12,142 nt of DNA from CAIUGU01 sp031398625 (GCA_031398625.1 JANNNQ010000108.1:1-12142), one strand, 5' to 3'. Positions 1-7,322 are shown, counted from the first letter of the stretch. The notes: generated by a model not told the origin, from the letters alone. Numbers and translations are program-made.

Positions 1-165
1 TATTCTCTTTACCGAACGCGGCAGTGTCAATCGCCATCCAAGCTTTTATCTGCTGGCCCGCTCGCCGAAACCCGGTCCGCTACTTAAAAACGGGGTAAGG
101 CAGACCCTCAAGCCTGCCCCCGGGCTGCCGATACGCGGAGGGAACCCAAGAAAAACGCTGCTAAG
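1..165. other. Upstream region with no supported gene
   Basis: No convincing coding region is visible here. One plus-strand frame stays open from the left edge to a TGA at 167-169, but its translation is rich in Pro, Arg and Leu and resembles no family I know, so I do not call it. A GGCAG...CTGCC inverted repeat lies around 100-120. The stretch probably holds the promoter and leader of the HDOD-GGDEF gene, but no clear -35/-10 pair stands out. Confidence 0.4.
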
Positions 166-1731
166 GTGATCCGCACGATGGGCACGCAGGCCAGTATCGG
201 GACCGATTTCGAGGTTCGCCTCCGGTCTCAGGTCGATTTTCCCAGCCCGTCGCGCGTGGCCAGCGAGGTCATCGCGCTGGCCCGCGATCCGGATATCGAA
301 ATTGCCAAGGTTGCCCAGGCCATCAGCCGCGACCCTGCCATGACCGCAAAGATCCTCCGGATCGCCAATTCCGCCTTCTATGCCCAACGCCGGCCCAGCA
401 AGAACCTGCGCCAGGCACTGGTCATTGTCGGGCTCAACGCGGCCCTGACGCTGGCCTTGAGCTTTTCGCTGGTTTCCACCCTGCGTGGCTGCCGCCCCCA
501 TGGCATCGACTATCGCCGTTACTGGCGCCGCACCCTCCTGGCCGCAACCGCGTGCCGGGCACTGGGCGAATCGCTCCACCTGGGCCAGGAAGAAGACCTC
601 TTCCTGGCGGGCCTTCTCCAGGATGTGGCCATCCTGGCCATCGCCAAGACCACCATCGACTTCTATGCCGGCCTGCCGCCGGAAGCGACGCACGCGGCCT
701 TCGTTGCCCACGAGCAAAAGACCCTGGGCAAGGACCATGCGGCTTTCGGCGCCATGCTGCTCAAATCCTGGAACCTGCCCGACAGGCTGTGGCAGGCGGT
801 GGAGCGCAGCCACAACGCCGAGAGCGTGGCCGGCAACTCGGAAGAAAGCCGGTTTGCCTGCTGCATCGCGATGGGCAGCGAACTCGCGGATGCCGTGCTG
901 GCCGCAGACCGTCCTGCTGCGCTCGACGCACTCGCAACGCGACTCAGGAAACTCCTGGGCTTGAGCGACGAGCACTTTACCGAGGTCGTCACCCGCATCC
1001 TCAAACTGATTCCGGAAGCCGAGGACCTCTACGAGACCAGCATCATCGAGCCGCACGACGCCGAAGCATTGCTCGCGCAGGCCCGCGAAATGCTGACCCT
1101 TCGCAACCTGCATGCCCTCCGGGAAGTCCATGCACTCCAGGAAACGGCCGGCCTGCTCCTGTCCCGAACGGAACAGCTGGAAGATGCCAATCGCCGCGAT
1201 GGATTGACGGGCGTCATGAACCGCGCGTGGCTGGACAGGCACCTTGATCGCGAGTTCACGCAGGCAGTCATGTTCCAGCGCTCGCTCAGCGTCGCGTTCG
1301 TGGACCTCGACCACTTCAAGAAGGTGAATGACACATTTGGCCACCAGATGGGCGACCGGATCCTGCGCGCCTGCGCCCAGGCCATGCAATCCAGCGTCCG
1401 CGGCAGCGATATCGTCGCCCGCTATGGCGGCGAGGAATTCGTCATCCTGCTGCCGGGAACCGACGACGAAATCGCCCGCCAGGTCTGTCAGCGGATCCTC
1501 GGCGCCATCCGCGAATTGCGCCACGAATCGAACAACACCAGCATCGTTACCACCGTCTCGATCGGCCTCGCGACCTACACCCCGCAGCATCGCTTTGCGA
1601 GCGCGACGGAACTGCTCGATGCGGCCGACCACGCCCTCTATGCAGCAAAGCTGCGGGGCCGCAATCGCATTGATTGCTTCGCAGAACTGGAAGTGGGCGT
1701 CATGCCCTCAATGACCCGCGAAAGTGCCTGA
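166..1731 (+). CDS. HDOD-GGDEF protein (probable diguanylate cyclase)
   Basis: This is a cytoplasmic signalling protein with an N-terminal HDOD domain (about residues 25-225) and a C-terminal GGDEF domain (about 340-510), joined by a helical, possibly coiled-coil linker. The HDOD part shows the family pattern of ISRDPAMTAKILRIANS, but the usual HD pair is GLLQDVA, so no HD metal site is expected. The cyclase part has the metal-binding DLDHF around D380, the active loop GGEEF at 421-425, and an RxxD inhibitory site (RGSD, 412-415) five residues before it. Active synthesis of cyclic di-GMP from two GTP with product feedback is therefore predicted. The GTG at 166 is the longest start. The ATG at 178 has AAGGTGAT (163-170) well spaced in front of it and may be the true start, giving 517 residues. 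It is convergent with murI. The input sensed by HDOD is unknown. Architecture is certain; output is inferred from motifs. Confidence 0.93.
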   Translation: MIRTMGTQASIGTDFEVRLRSQVDFPSPSRVASEVIALARDPDIEIAKVAQAISRDPAMTAKILRIANSAFYAQRRPSKNLRQALVIVGLNAALTLALSFSLVSTLRGCRPHGIDYRRYWRRTLLAATACRALGESLHLGQEEDLFLAGLLQDVAILAIAKTTIDFYAGLPPEATHAAFVAHEQKTLGKDHAAFGAMLLKSWNLPDRLWQAVERSHNAESVAGNSEESRFACCIAMGSELADAVLAADRPAALDALATRLRKLLGLSDEHFTEVVTRILKLIPEAEDLYETSIIEPHDAEALLAQAREMLTLRNLHALREVHALQETAGLLLSRTEQLEDANRRDGLTGVMNRAWLDRHLDREFTQAVMFQRSLSVAFVDLDHFKKVNDTFGHQMGDRILRACAQAMQSSVRGSDIVARYGGEEFVILLPGTDDEIARQVCQRILGAIRELRHESNNTSIVTTVSIGLATYTPQHRFASATELLDAADHALYAAKLRGRNRIDCFAELEVGVMPSMTRESA

Positions 1732-1810
1732 ACCTTTCCGACTGGCCGTGATCGCAGCGGGCACTGACGGAGTGACGCGAAGATCTGCCCCTGCCGTTTG
1801 CATCACCTTG

Positions 1811-2680
1811 TCAACCCCGCGCAGGCTGCACTTCTGAAGTTGCCAGATCGATCAGCTGCACCTGTTCAGGGCCCAGCGATTCGCCGAGGAAGACACTGCC
1901 GACGCGCGCGAACCGCTCGGCGCTGTCCGTGGCCATCAGCGTCAAGGAGCCTCTTCCCGGACCGGGATTGAGCATACTTTCGCGCTGCAGTTGCCCATGG
2001 AGTGCAAGCGCTGTCGTGGCAGCAGAATCGACCAACGCAACACCCACCCCCACAGCCGACTGCAATGCTGCTGCGAGCACCGGGAAATGCGTGCAGCCAA
2101 GTACCAGCGTGTCCGGCGCATCGCGAAGCAGCAGTCCGTCAAGATACCGATGCGCAACCGCTGCAACGATCGGTCCGTCGGACCAGCCTTCCTCGGCCAG
2201 CGCGACGAACAGCGGGCAAGGCTGCGCAGTCACCCTTGCATCGGGTCGGATGCGCAGGATGGCGCGCTGGTACGCCCCTTCGCGCACCGTCCCTTCGGTG
2301 GCGATGACCGCGATGCGACCGCTGGCCGATACCGCACATCCGGCCTCGGCTCCGGGTTCGACCACACCGATGACCGGCACGGGAGCGAACTGCTCCCGCA
2401 ACGTATCGATCGCGACCGAGGAGGCGGTATTGCAGGCCACCACCAGGCACTTGATGTCACGCGCGATGAGCGCCTTGGCGGCCTGGATCGAGTAGCGGAC
2501 GACCGAGTCGCGGCTCTTGGTGCCATAAGGCAGCCGTGCAGTGTCCCCGAGATAGAGGAAGTGCTCCCGGGGCAGCAATGCGCGCAACGCCTTCAGCACG
2601 GTCAAGCCACCCACCCCGGAATCAAAAACACCGATGGGTCGCGATGGATCAGTCGAAAAGTCGTGGTCGAGTCCGGTCAA
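1811..2680 (-). CDS. murI: Glutamate racemase
   Basis: It interconverts L- and D-glutamate without a cofactor, supplying D-Glu for the peptidoglycan stem peptide in the cytoplasm. The 289-residue length is normal for the family. The N-terminal motif IGVFDSGVGGLTV (16-28) contains the catalytic-site Asp20 and Ser21. The two catalytic cysteines are Cys83 in ACNTAS and Cys196 in LGCTHFP, so both active-site halves are intact. The start is settled by sequence: an in-frame TGA lies at 2687-2689 and the first conserved motif begins 16 codons in, leaving TTG at 2678-2680 as the only plausible initiator. It is preceded by an AAGGTGAG Shine-Dalgarno-like stretch. A TTG start usually lowers initiation, which may keep racemase dosage low (inference). 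It converges with the HDOD-GGDEF gene and diverges from the PilZ gene. Confidence 0.96.
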   Translation of the reverse strand: MTGLDHDFSTDPSRPIGVFDSGVGGLTVLKALRALLPREHFLYLGDTARLPYGTKSRDSVVRYSIQAAKALIARDIKCLVVACNTASSVAIDTLREQFAPVPVIGVVEPGAEAGCAVSASGRIAVIATEGTVREGAYQRAILRIRPDARVTAQPCPLFVALAEEGWSDGPIVAAVAHRYLDGLLLRDAPDTLVLGCTHFPVLAAALQSAVGVGVALVDSAATTALALHGQLQRESMLNPGPGRGSLTLMATDSAERFARVGSVFLGESLGPEQVQLIDLATSEVQPARG

Positions 2681-2790
2681 TTGCGCTCACCTTCACCCGG
2701 CCTCGTCGGGCATCTCCATGCGTTGCAACATAAGCGGCTGCGGCAATCCCGGAATCGCTCAAGTCCAAGTGCCTAAGGCTGCGAAAGGTC

Positions 2791-2819
2791 TTCGCATCGG
2801 CAGGCGCGAACTGCATAAT
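2791..2819 (+). promoter_or_regulatory. Candidate sigma70 promoter for the PilZ gene
   Basis: A TTCGCA -35 (2791-2796) and a CATAAT -10 (2814-2819) are separated by 17 bases, each close to consensus. Transcription would begin near 2826, leaving a leader of about 33 bases before the ATG at 2859. It sits in the divergent murI/PilZ interval. Pattern match only. Confidence 0.45.
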
Positions 2820-2858
2820 CAGCCCAGGCCCAGACCACGCTTTACAGGGTTCCGCAGA

Positions 2859-3137
2859 ATGGAAAGACGCCTCAACACGCGCCATCGCGCCCGCACTGCC
2901 GTGTACGTCTCCATTCCAGGCCGCGCAGGCAAGCTGTGCCGGGCCTGCAACCTCAGCGCCAATGGCGTATTCATCGAAACCGCCAATCTCGGCCTCAAGA
3001 AAGGGGCCACCGTGCAGCTGGCTTTCGCGATCAATCTGGGCGTTGTCACCAAGATCCACCGCCGCACGGCCATTGTCGCCCATGTGTCGCGGGGCGGCAC
3101 GGGTCTGATGCTCGAGAGCCTGACGGGAACGCGCTAG
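2859..3137 (+). CDS. Small PilZ-domain protein
   Basis: This 92-residue protein is essentially one PilZ domain, the cyclic di-GMP effector fold. The N-terminus carries the arginine-rich binding segment (RRLNTRHRAR, near residues 3-12). The second motif of the D/NxSxxG type reads NLSANG and is followed by VFIE, so both ligand-binding elements are present. The ATG at 2859 is chosen because the domain begins immediately there, an AGGG stretch lies about ten bases upstream, and a promoter candidate ends at 2819. The reading frame stays open further upstream to 2634, but that extension overlaps murI and has no domain. No output domain is attached, so it probably acts on a partner (type IV pili, motility or exopolysaccharide are usual for stand-alone PilZ proteins). 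An HDOD-GGDEF enzyme is encoded about 1.1 kb away, but a functional link is only inferred. Confidence 0.88.
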   Translation: MERRLNTRHRARTAVYVSIPGRAGKLCRACNLSANGVFIETANLGLKKGATVQLAFAINLGVVTKIHRRTAIVAHVSRGGTGLMLESLTGTR

Positions 3138-3315
3138 CCCATTCAGCGCACCCGCCGTTCGGACAACCGGCCAGTCACGAGCAATCCCGGCTGGCCAGCT
3201 CATCTGGATGAGGCCAGAAACGTCAAGAAATCCGGAGAAAAGGCAGGATGGCCGTGGTGAGGGGACGCTATTTCACCCCCTGAAGGCAGACAGCCGGCCT
3301 AGGCAGCACACCGCT
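3138..3315. other. Convergent intergenic region, PilZ / mmsA
   Basis: This is noncoding space between two converging genes. It contains a ten-base palindrome GCTGGCCAGC (3190-3199) and a short G4/C4 stem-loop around 3256-3284. Neither is followed by a clear T-run, so I do not call a terminator. Confidence 0.4.
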
Positions 3316-4794
3316 TCAGAACTTGCGTGTCCACTCTTTCGGCCAGCGCTCGATCACGACCTTCTTGTCCGTGTAGAACTCCACTGCGTCACGACCCTGC
3401 CCGTGCAGTACGCCCAGGAAACTGTCCTTCCAGCCACTGAAGGGGAAGTACGCCATGGGCGCGGCTACGCCGATGTTGACGCCGATGTTTCCAGCCGGAG
3501 CCTCGTACCGGAACTTGCGCGCCGTATTGCCGCTGCTGGTGAAAATCGAGGCGGCATTCCCGTAGGCGCTGCGCGACAGGATCTCGATGGCATGATCTAG
3601 GTCGTTGGCGCTGCCGACCGTCAGCACGGGGCCGAAGATCTCGGTGGTGGTCAGTTCGTTGTCCGGTCCGATATCCGTAAGGATGGTTGGATTCACGAAC
3701 GAACTGTCTGCTTCCGCGTTTGCAACTCGGCCGTCAAGAAGCGCTTTGCCGCCTTCCCTGATGCCCTTGCCGATGAGTCCTTCAATCCGCTGGCGACTGG
3801 CTGGTGAAATCACCGGGCCCATCTGCACGGAATCTTCAAGTCCGTTGCCCACCTTCATGCTGCTGGCAATGTCCATGACTGCTGACTGAAATCTCCTGTC
3901 GGCATCGCCGACCGTGATGGCCGCAGAAATCGCGAGGCAGCGCTGGCCGGAACAGCCAAAGGCACTGTCGGCCACGATCTTCGCGCTCATGTCCAGATCG
4001 GCGTCGGGCATGATCACCACGTAGTTCTTGGCACCGCCCTGGCACTGGACGCGCTTGCCGTGGGCGGAACCTTCGGAATAGATGTAGCGGGCGACCGGGG
4101 TCGATCCGACGAAGCTGATGGCGCGGACTTGCGGGTGACGCAGCAACACGTCGACGGCCGGCTTGGCGCCCACCACCAGACTCACTACCCCTTTCGGAAT
4201 GCCGGTCTGGGTCAACAGGTCCATCAGCAGCCGCGCGGTCAGTGGCACGCGCTCGGAAGGCTTGAGAATGAAGGTATTGCCGCAGGCAATGGCGTAAGGC
4301 AGGAACCACAAGGGAATCATGGCCGGGAAATTGAACGGCGTGATCGCGGCGGTAACGCCCAGCGGCTGGCGAATCATCAGCTCATCGATGCCCGACGCGA
4401 CATCCTCGAGGTTGTAACCCTGCAACAATGTCGGAATGCCGCACGCCACCTCGACGTTCTCGATCCCGCGCGCGAGTTCGGCACGGGCTTCCGCCACCGT
4501 CTTGCCATGCTCCCGGGTAATGGTGCGGGCGATCTCGTCGGCATGCTCTTCCAGCAATCGCTTGTACTTGAACAGATACTGGATACGACTCTGCGGCGGG
4601 GTACGACGCCAGGCGGGAAAGGCCGCAGCTGCCGCCTCGATCGCCTGGGTGACATCGGTGGCCACTGCAAGCTGGAACCTGGCGAGTACTTCACCCGTGG
4701 CCGGATTGAAAACAGTGGATTCCTGGGCAGACGTTCCGCCAACCCAATTTCCGTCGATGAAATGCAAGGCTTCAGCCAGGGACGCAATACTCAT
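3316..4794 (-). CDS. mmsA: Methylmalonate-semialdehyde dehydrogenase (CoA-acylating)
   Basis: It oxidises methylmalonate semialdehyde to propionyl-CoA, or malonate semialdehyde to acetyl-CoA, with NAD+ and CoA, in valine, inositol or beta-alanine catabolism. The 492-residue protein is full length for the family. Visible elements are TPFNFPAMIPLWF (near 152-164), the cofactor-region FVGSTPVARY (near 228-237) and the nucleophile Cys286 in GQRCLAIS. Where ordinary aldehyde dehydrogenases have the catalytic Glu (ELGG), this one reads QGGAKN (252-257), the signature of the CoA-dependent MmsA/IolA branch. I chose the ATG at 4792-4794 because the family N-terminus (HFIDGNWV) follows closely. Another ATG at 4810-4812 and a TTG at 4840-4842 are in frame and would extend it by 6 or 16 residues. 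No strong Shine-Dalgarno decides between them. The RpiR-family gene lies just upstream on the same strand and is the likely regulator. No mmsB, acyl-CoA dehydrogenase or iol gene is in the window, so the substrate pathway is undetermined. Confidence 0.93.
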   Translation of the reverse strand: MSIASLAEALHFIDGNWVGGTSAQESTVFNPATGEVLARFQLAVATDVTQAIEAAAAAFPAWRRTPPQSRIQYLFKYKRLLEEHADEIARTITREHGKTVAEARAELARGIENVEVACGIPTLLQGYNLEDVASGIDELMIRQPLGVTAAITPFNFPAMIPLWFLPYAIACGNTFILKPSERVPLTARLLMDLLTQTGIPKGVVSLVVGAKPAVDVLLRHPQVRAISFVGSTPVARYIYSEGSAHGKRVQCQGGAKNYVVIMPDADLDMSAKIVADSAFGCSGQRCLAISAAITVGDADRRFQSAVMDIASSMKVGNGLEDSVQMGPVISPASRQRIEGLIGKGIREGGKALLDGRVANAEADSSFVNPTILTDIGPDNELTTTEIFGPVLTVGSANDLDHAIEILSRSAYGNAASIFTSSGNTARKFRYEAPAGNIGVNIGVAAPMAYFPFSGWKDSFLGVLHGQGRDAVEFYTDKKVVIERWPKEWTRKF

Positions 4795-4882
4795 TTTCTG
4801 CGGGACTCTCATCCAGGCGGCGTGAGCCAAAGCGTCTGCCAAGGCCCGCTGAAGTGAACGCTCGATGCCTGCGATAACGATC

Positions 4883-4888
4883 TGTCAA
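4883..4888 (-). promoter_or_regulatory. Isolated TTGACA box upstream of mmsA
   Basis: The minus strand carries a perfect -35 hexamer TTGACA in the interval between the RpiR gene and mmsA, but nothing resembling a -10 lies 16-18 bases downstream. It could belong to an activator-dependent promoter for mmsA or be chance. Confidence 0.2.
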
Positions 4889-4926
4889 CTGTCCGCAAGC
4901 GAATGGGTGCAACCGTCCCATGACGA

Positions 4927-5787
4927 TCATTGCATTCCGGATAAACCGCTCTGGCGCCTGCTTTCGATACGCTGGGCGTAGCTGATCACGAGTGTCTGCG
5001 CGATGCACATTGAACCAGTCAGGGACCGGAACTGCCTGACTTCAGCATCCTTGACGTTGAATGACACATCGGCCTGGCGCGACACCGGACTCAGTTCTGT
5101 ATCGCTGATCGCGACGATGGGTGCCCCAACGGACTTGGCGTGGGTAACGACCTCCGCCGTCTCCTTGGCATAGGGCCGGAAGCTGATGGCGAACAAGAGG
5201 TCGGATTTCGAGATCATGGCGCTTTGCTCGCCAAGCATGCCGCCCAGCCCGTCGACCAGGTGTACCGGCTTGTCGACATGCCGCAGGGCGTAAGCGAGCC
5301 AGACCGCGATCGGGAATGAACGGCGCAGTCCACATATGCAAACCGATGCAGCCTTGTCGATAAGATCAACTGCCTTGTCCAGGGCCTCCGCGGAAATGGT
5401 CTCCTGGATATGCCCGAGGGCGATGATGTTGGCGGCCGCAAACTCCTGAATCAGCTCGTGCGGTGTCAGGGCGCGTCCATCGCTGGTCTGCAGGTTGGCC
5501 TGGCGAATGCGCTCTGCCCACGAAGGACTGGGCGCCGAATTGATCAGTTCGTCCCTGAAAAGACGCTGCATCTGGCTGGCGCCATCAAACTCGAATTCCT
5601 TGGCAAACCGCACCATGGTGGGCGCGTGCACACCGCACCGGCGGGCTATCTCCGCCTGCGTTTCCAGGCCTATCTCGTTGGGGTGGTCGAGCACATAAGC
5701 GGCAATCTGACGAAGACGCGGACTGAGCGTCTCGTGGCGCGCAATGATCGCTTCACGCAATGTTTCGAGATCGCTCGGGCGAGCCAA
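4927..5787 (-). CDS. RpiR/MurR-family transcriptional regulator
   Basis: This is a 286-residue DNA-binding regulator. Residues about 1-80 form the RpiR-type helix-turn-helix (LSPRLRQIAAYVLDHP, then QAEIARRCGVHAPTMVRFAK). Residues about 145-270 form a SIS (sugar isomerase) domain that in relatives binds phosphorylated sugars or related metabolites. The start is TTG at 5785-5787. It is supported by a perfect AAGGAG (5796-5801) eight bases upstream and by a promoter candidate at 5818-5847, whereas the nearby upstream ATG is out of frame. The same-strand mmsA follows after about 130 bases, so local control of mmsA is likely, and autoregulation is possible. RpiR-type regulators are known beside inositol and pentose catabolic genes. 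The inducer cannot be read from sequence. Confidence 0.92.
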   Translation of the reverse strand: MARPSDLETLREAIIARHETLSPRLRQIAAYVLDHPNEIGLETQAEIARRCGVHAPTMVRFAKEFEFDGASQMQRLFRDELINSAPSPSWAERIRQANLQTSDGRALTPHELIQEFAAANIIALGHIQETISAEALDKAVDLIDKAASVCICGLRRSFPIAVWLAYALRHVDKPVHLVDGLGGMLGEQSAMISKSDLLFAISFRPYAKETAEVVTHAKSVGAPIVAISDTELSPVSRQADVSFNVKDAEVRQFRSLTGSMCIAQTLVISYAQRIESRRQSGLSGMQ

Positions 5788-5795
5788 GGTGCGGT

Positions 5796-5801
5796 CTCCT
5801 T
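5796..5801 (-). promoter_or_regulatory. Ribosome binding site deciding a TTG start
   Basis: AAGGAG on the minus strand lies eight bases before TTG at 5785-5787. It is the strongest Shine-Dalgarno near this gene and fixes the unusual start of the RpiR-family regulator. Confidence 0.7.
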
Positions 5802-5817
5802 CGGGAAGGTGGCAGTC

Positions 5818-5847
5818 ATTGTAGCCAGACTGTAACGCTCATACCAA
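5818..5847 (-). promoter_or_regulatory. Candidate sigma70 promoter for the RpiR regulator
   Basis: On the minus strand TTGGTA (5842-5847) and TACAAT (5818-5823) are separated by 18 bases. Initiation near 5811 would give a leader of about 24 bases containing the AAGGAG site. It separates regulator transcription from the tRNA upstream. Confidence 0.5.
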
Positions 5848-6027
5848 TGCTGGAATTTCTGTTTCGCCCCCTCACGACGATAGAGCCGGATGACACTCCT
5901 GGCACCATAAATCCGAGGAACTCGATGTAAAGGGAAACCCGGTTCTCCTGATGAGCTCGGGCTGAGGGGGCTCGAGGCCTTCACCGTCGCGGGAACAGGG
6001 GTAGAGAGTGCTATCCGAGCCTCTGGA

Positions 6028-6103
6028 TGGTGCCGGCTGCAGGAGTCGAACCCGCGACCCACGGTTTACAAAACCGTTGCTCTACCAACTGAGCTAAGCC
6101 GGC
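6028..6103 (-). tRNA. tRNA-Thr (anticodon UGU)
   Basis: It is a complete 76-base cloverleaf on the minus strand. The seven-pair acceptor is GCCGGCT with AGCCGGC, and CCA is encoded at 6028-6030. The D arm has GCTC/GAGC stems, the anticodon stem is ACGGT/ACCGT, and the anticodon loop is TTTGTAA with UGU at its centre. The T arm contains TTCGACT between GCGGG and CCTGC. The gene decodes ACA and wobble ACN codons. In many gammaproteobacteria this isoacceptor heads a tRNA-Thr/Tyr/Gly/Thr-tufB cluster (E. coli thrU-tyrU-glyT-thrT-tufB). Here no tRNA-Tyr, tRNA-Gly or tuf follows within the window, and an RpiR/mmsA pair is next instead. Confidence 0.97.
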
Positions 6104-6133
6104 GCTTTGGCGCGGAAAGCGGCAAGGGCGGGG

Positions 6134-6162
6134 ATTGTATTCGCGCGGGCGGGCAGAGTCAC
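6134..6162 (-). promoter_or_regulatory. Promoter for tRNA-Thr with GC-rich discriminator
   Basis: On the minus strand GTGACT (6157-6162) and TACAAT (6134-6139) are 17 bases apart. They lie between the SPOR gene stop and the tRNA. The bases just after the -10 read CCCCGCCC, a GC-rich discriminator typical of stable-RNA promoters under stringent (ppGpp) control. Initiation near 6127 would give a 5' leader of about 24 bases removed during tRNA maturation. Confidence 0.6.
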
Positions 6163-6179
6163 ACGGGAAATGCGTCTTC

Positions 6180-6953
6180 TCAGCCAGGATTCGGGCTTTC
6201 GGGCTCCTCGAGGCTGCCCGTTGTCACGTTGCCCTCCGGACAGCCGCGGAACTCCAGTCGCACAATCTTGCCCGGCTGGATCTGCAGGACCGCAGGATCG
6301 AACATCGCTCCCGGGCTCGCGAGGTCGACATCGAGCCAGTAAACCGATCCCGCCCGGCGGCGATCCGCGAGAACGGCCTCGAACCCCAGCGCCCTGATTT
6401 CCTCAACCCGCCGTTGCGCGCGAGCGTCGTCAGTAAACACGCCCAGCGACAGGACGTTGGCCGGCTCGGAACCGGGCAGGATGTATGCATCCGTGATCCC
6501 GTTGCGGCCCAGTTCCGCGAGCGCCGCTTCGGCCGCCTCACGCGTCGCAATGTTCTGCACACTGACCCAATACCCCAGCCAGATATCGCCCTGATCCACA
6601 CGCTGCCGCGAAAAGTACCCTGCCGTCTGCAGCGCGGCCGAAGCTTGTACGGCTTCCGCAAGATCGCGGAAGGCTCCCACGCTCACGCAGCTGACATCGT
6701 CGGCGACAATGGCCTGGGCTGTGGCTGTCGCAGTGGCTTCTGCCGGGGGGGCTTCGGACATGGGCGCTGCTTCTGTGGCAGAAGCGGGGACAGATGAGAC
6801 AGCACCCGCCTCGGTGGACAGTACCAGGCGAGGCGCTGATGCAATGCCCAGAGGTGCCGGCGCCGTATTGCGATTCCCGCGAACATCGACGAGCTGCGAC
6901 CAACCGAGGAACCCAAGGTTGGCAAGAACCAGCAGCAGGGCCAGTGCGCGCAT
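6180..6953 (-). CDS. SPOR-domain membrane-anchored protein
   Basis: This is a 257-residue protein with one N-terminal hydrophobic helix (ALALLLVLANLGFLGW, about 3-18), a low-complexity Ala/Pro/Ser linker (about 30-85) and a C-terminal SPOR-type region. The pattern CVSVGAFRDLAEAVQASAAL, then GYWVSVQ, and again LSLGVFTDDARAQRRV suggests a SPOR fold of about 75 residues, possibly two half-repeats. SPOR domains bind septal peptidoglycan stripped of stem peptides, so an inner-membrane anchor with a periplasmic wall-binding head, probably at the division site, is predicted. The start ATG at 6951-6953 lies three bases after the cytochrome stop, indicating one transcript. A SPOR-like gene between coaX and the tRNA/tuf cluster is a common arrangement in Pseudomonas-type genomes. 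The exact role is unknown. Confidence 0.85.
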   Translation of the reverse strand: MRALALLLVLANLGFLGWSQLVDVRGNRNTAPAPLGIASAPRLVLSTEAGAVSSVPASATEAAPMSEAPPAEATATATAQAIVADDVSCVSVGAFRDLAEAVQASAALQTAGYFSRQRVDQGDIWLGYWVSVQNIATREAAEAALAELGRNGITDAYILPGSEPANVLSLGVFTDDARAQRRVEEIRALGFEAVLADRRRAGSVYWLDVDLASPGAMFDPAVLQIQPGKIVRLEFRGCPEGNVTTGSLEEPESPNPG

Positions 6954-6956
6954 GAA

Positions 6957-7238
6957 CTACCTGGAGGCAGCGGCCCAGTAGGCAGCGATGTTCGCTATTT
7001 CCGCATCGCTCAAGGCAATCTTGCGGCTGTGCTTTACGGCACCCTGCACGACGTCCCGTATCAACGATTCGAGGGAGGCCTGGCTCTCGCCATCCCAATC
7101 CTTTGGCTCATGGCATTCAGCGCATGCCGCTGCAGCGCCACGTCCCGCCGTTGCGTCCGCTGCATGCGCACCACCAGCGAGCAGCCATGCAGACGTAAGC
7201 AGCCATCGCGACAAATCAGCAGGCGCAGGCAACTGCAT
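6957..7238 (-). CDS. Small periplasmic c-type cytochrome
   Basis: This is a 93-residue class I-like cytochrome c. An N-terminal signal peptide (SRWLLTSAWLLAGGAHA, cleavage likely near residue 26) leads to a single heme-binding CxxCH motif, CAECH (39-43). The C-terminal helix KIALSDAEIANIAAYWAAA is typical of the small soluble fold. The mature protein contains no methionine at all, so the usual axial Met is absent. His70 (VKHSRK) lies about where the Met loop should be and is the most obvious replacement. Start ATG 7236-7238 is supported by AGGAGG eight bases upstream. The gene is followed after three bases by the SPOR-protein gene, and coaX ends 84 bases upstream. Electron-transfer partner and role are unknown. 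Confidence 0.87.
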   Translation of the reverse strand: MQLPAPADLSRWLLTSAWLLAGGAHAADATAGRGAAAACAECHEPKDWDGESQASLESLIRDVVQGAVKHSRKIALSDAEIANIAAYWAAASR

Positions 7239-7322
7239 TCGCGCATCCTCCTGGAAACAAACAGGTGTGGGAACCCCGGTACACCCACTGGCCGATGATA
7301 CATGGCCTCGATCTGCCGGGAT

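Noticed and set aside
46..1632. A 528-codon open frame on the minus strand opposite the HDOD-GGDEF gene
   Set aside because: It is antisense to a gene with unmistakable domains and its translation has no recognisable domain. Long antisense frames are common in GC-rich genes.
1757..1796. Nested GGGCA...TGCCC and CACT...AGTG inverted repeats between the HDOD-GGDEF gene and murI
   Set aside because: Arms are only four to five bases and no T-run follows, so a terminator is not supported.
2634..2858. A 75-residue N-terminal extension of the PilZ protein
   Set aside because: It overlaps the 5' end of murI, precedes the promoter candidate and shows no domain.
3169..3217. Three copies of GGCCAG in the PilZ/mmsA interval
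   Set aside because: The copies are six bases long and unevenly spaced in GC-rich DNA. Chance is the better explanation.
3256..3284. Possible terminator between the converging PilZ and mmsA genes
   Set aside because: The G4/C4 stem is short, the loop is long and no T-run follows on either strand.
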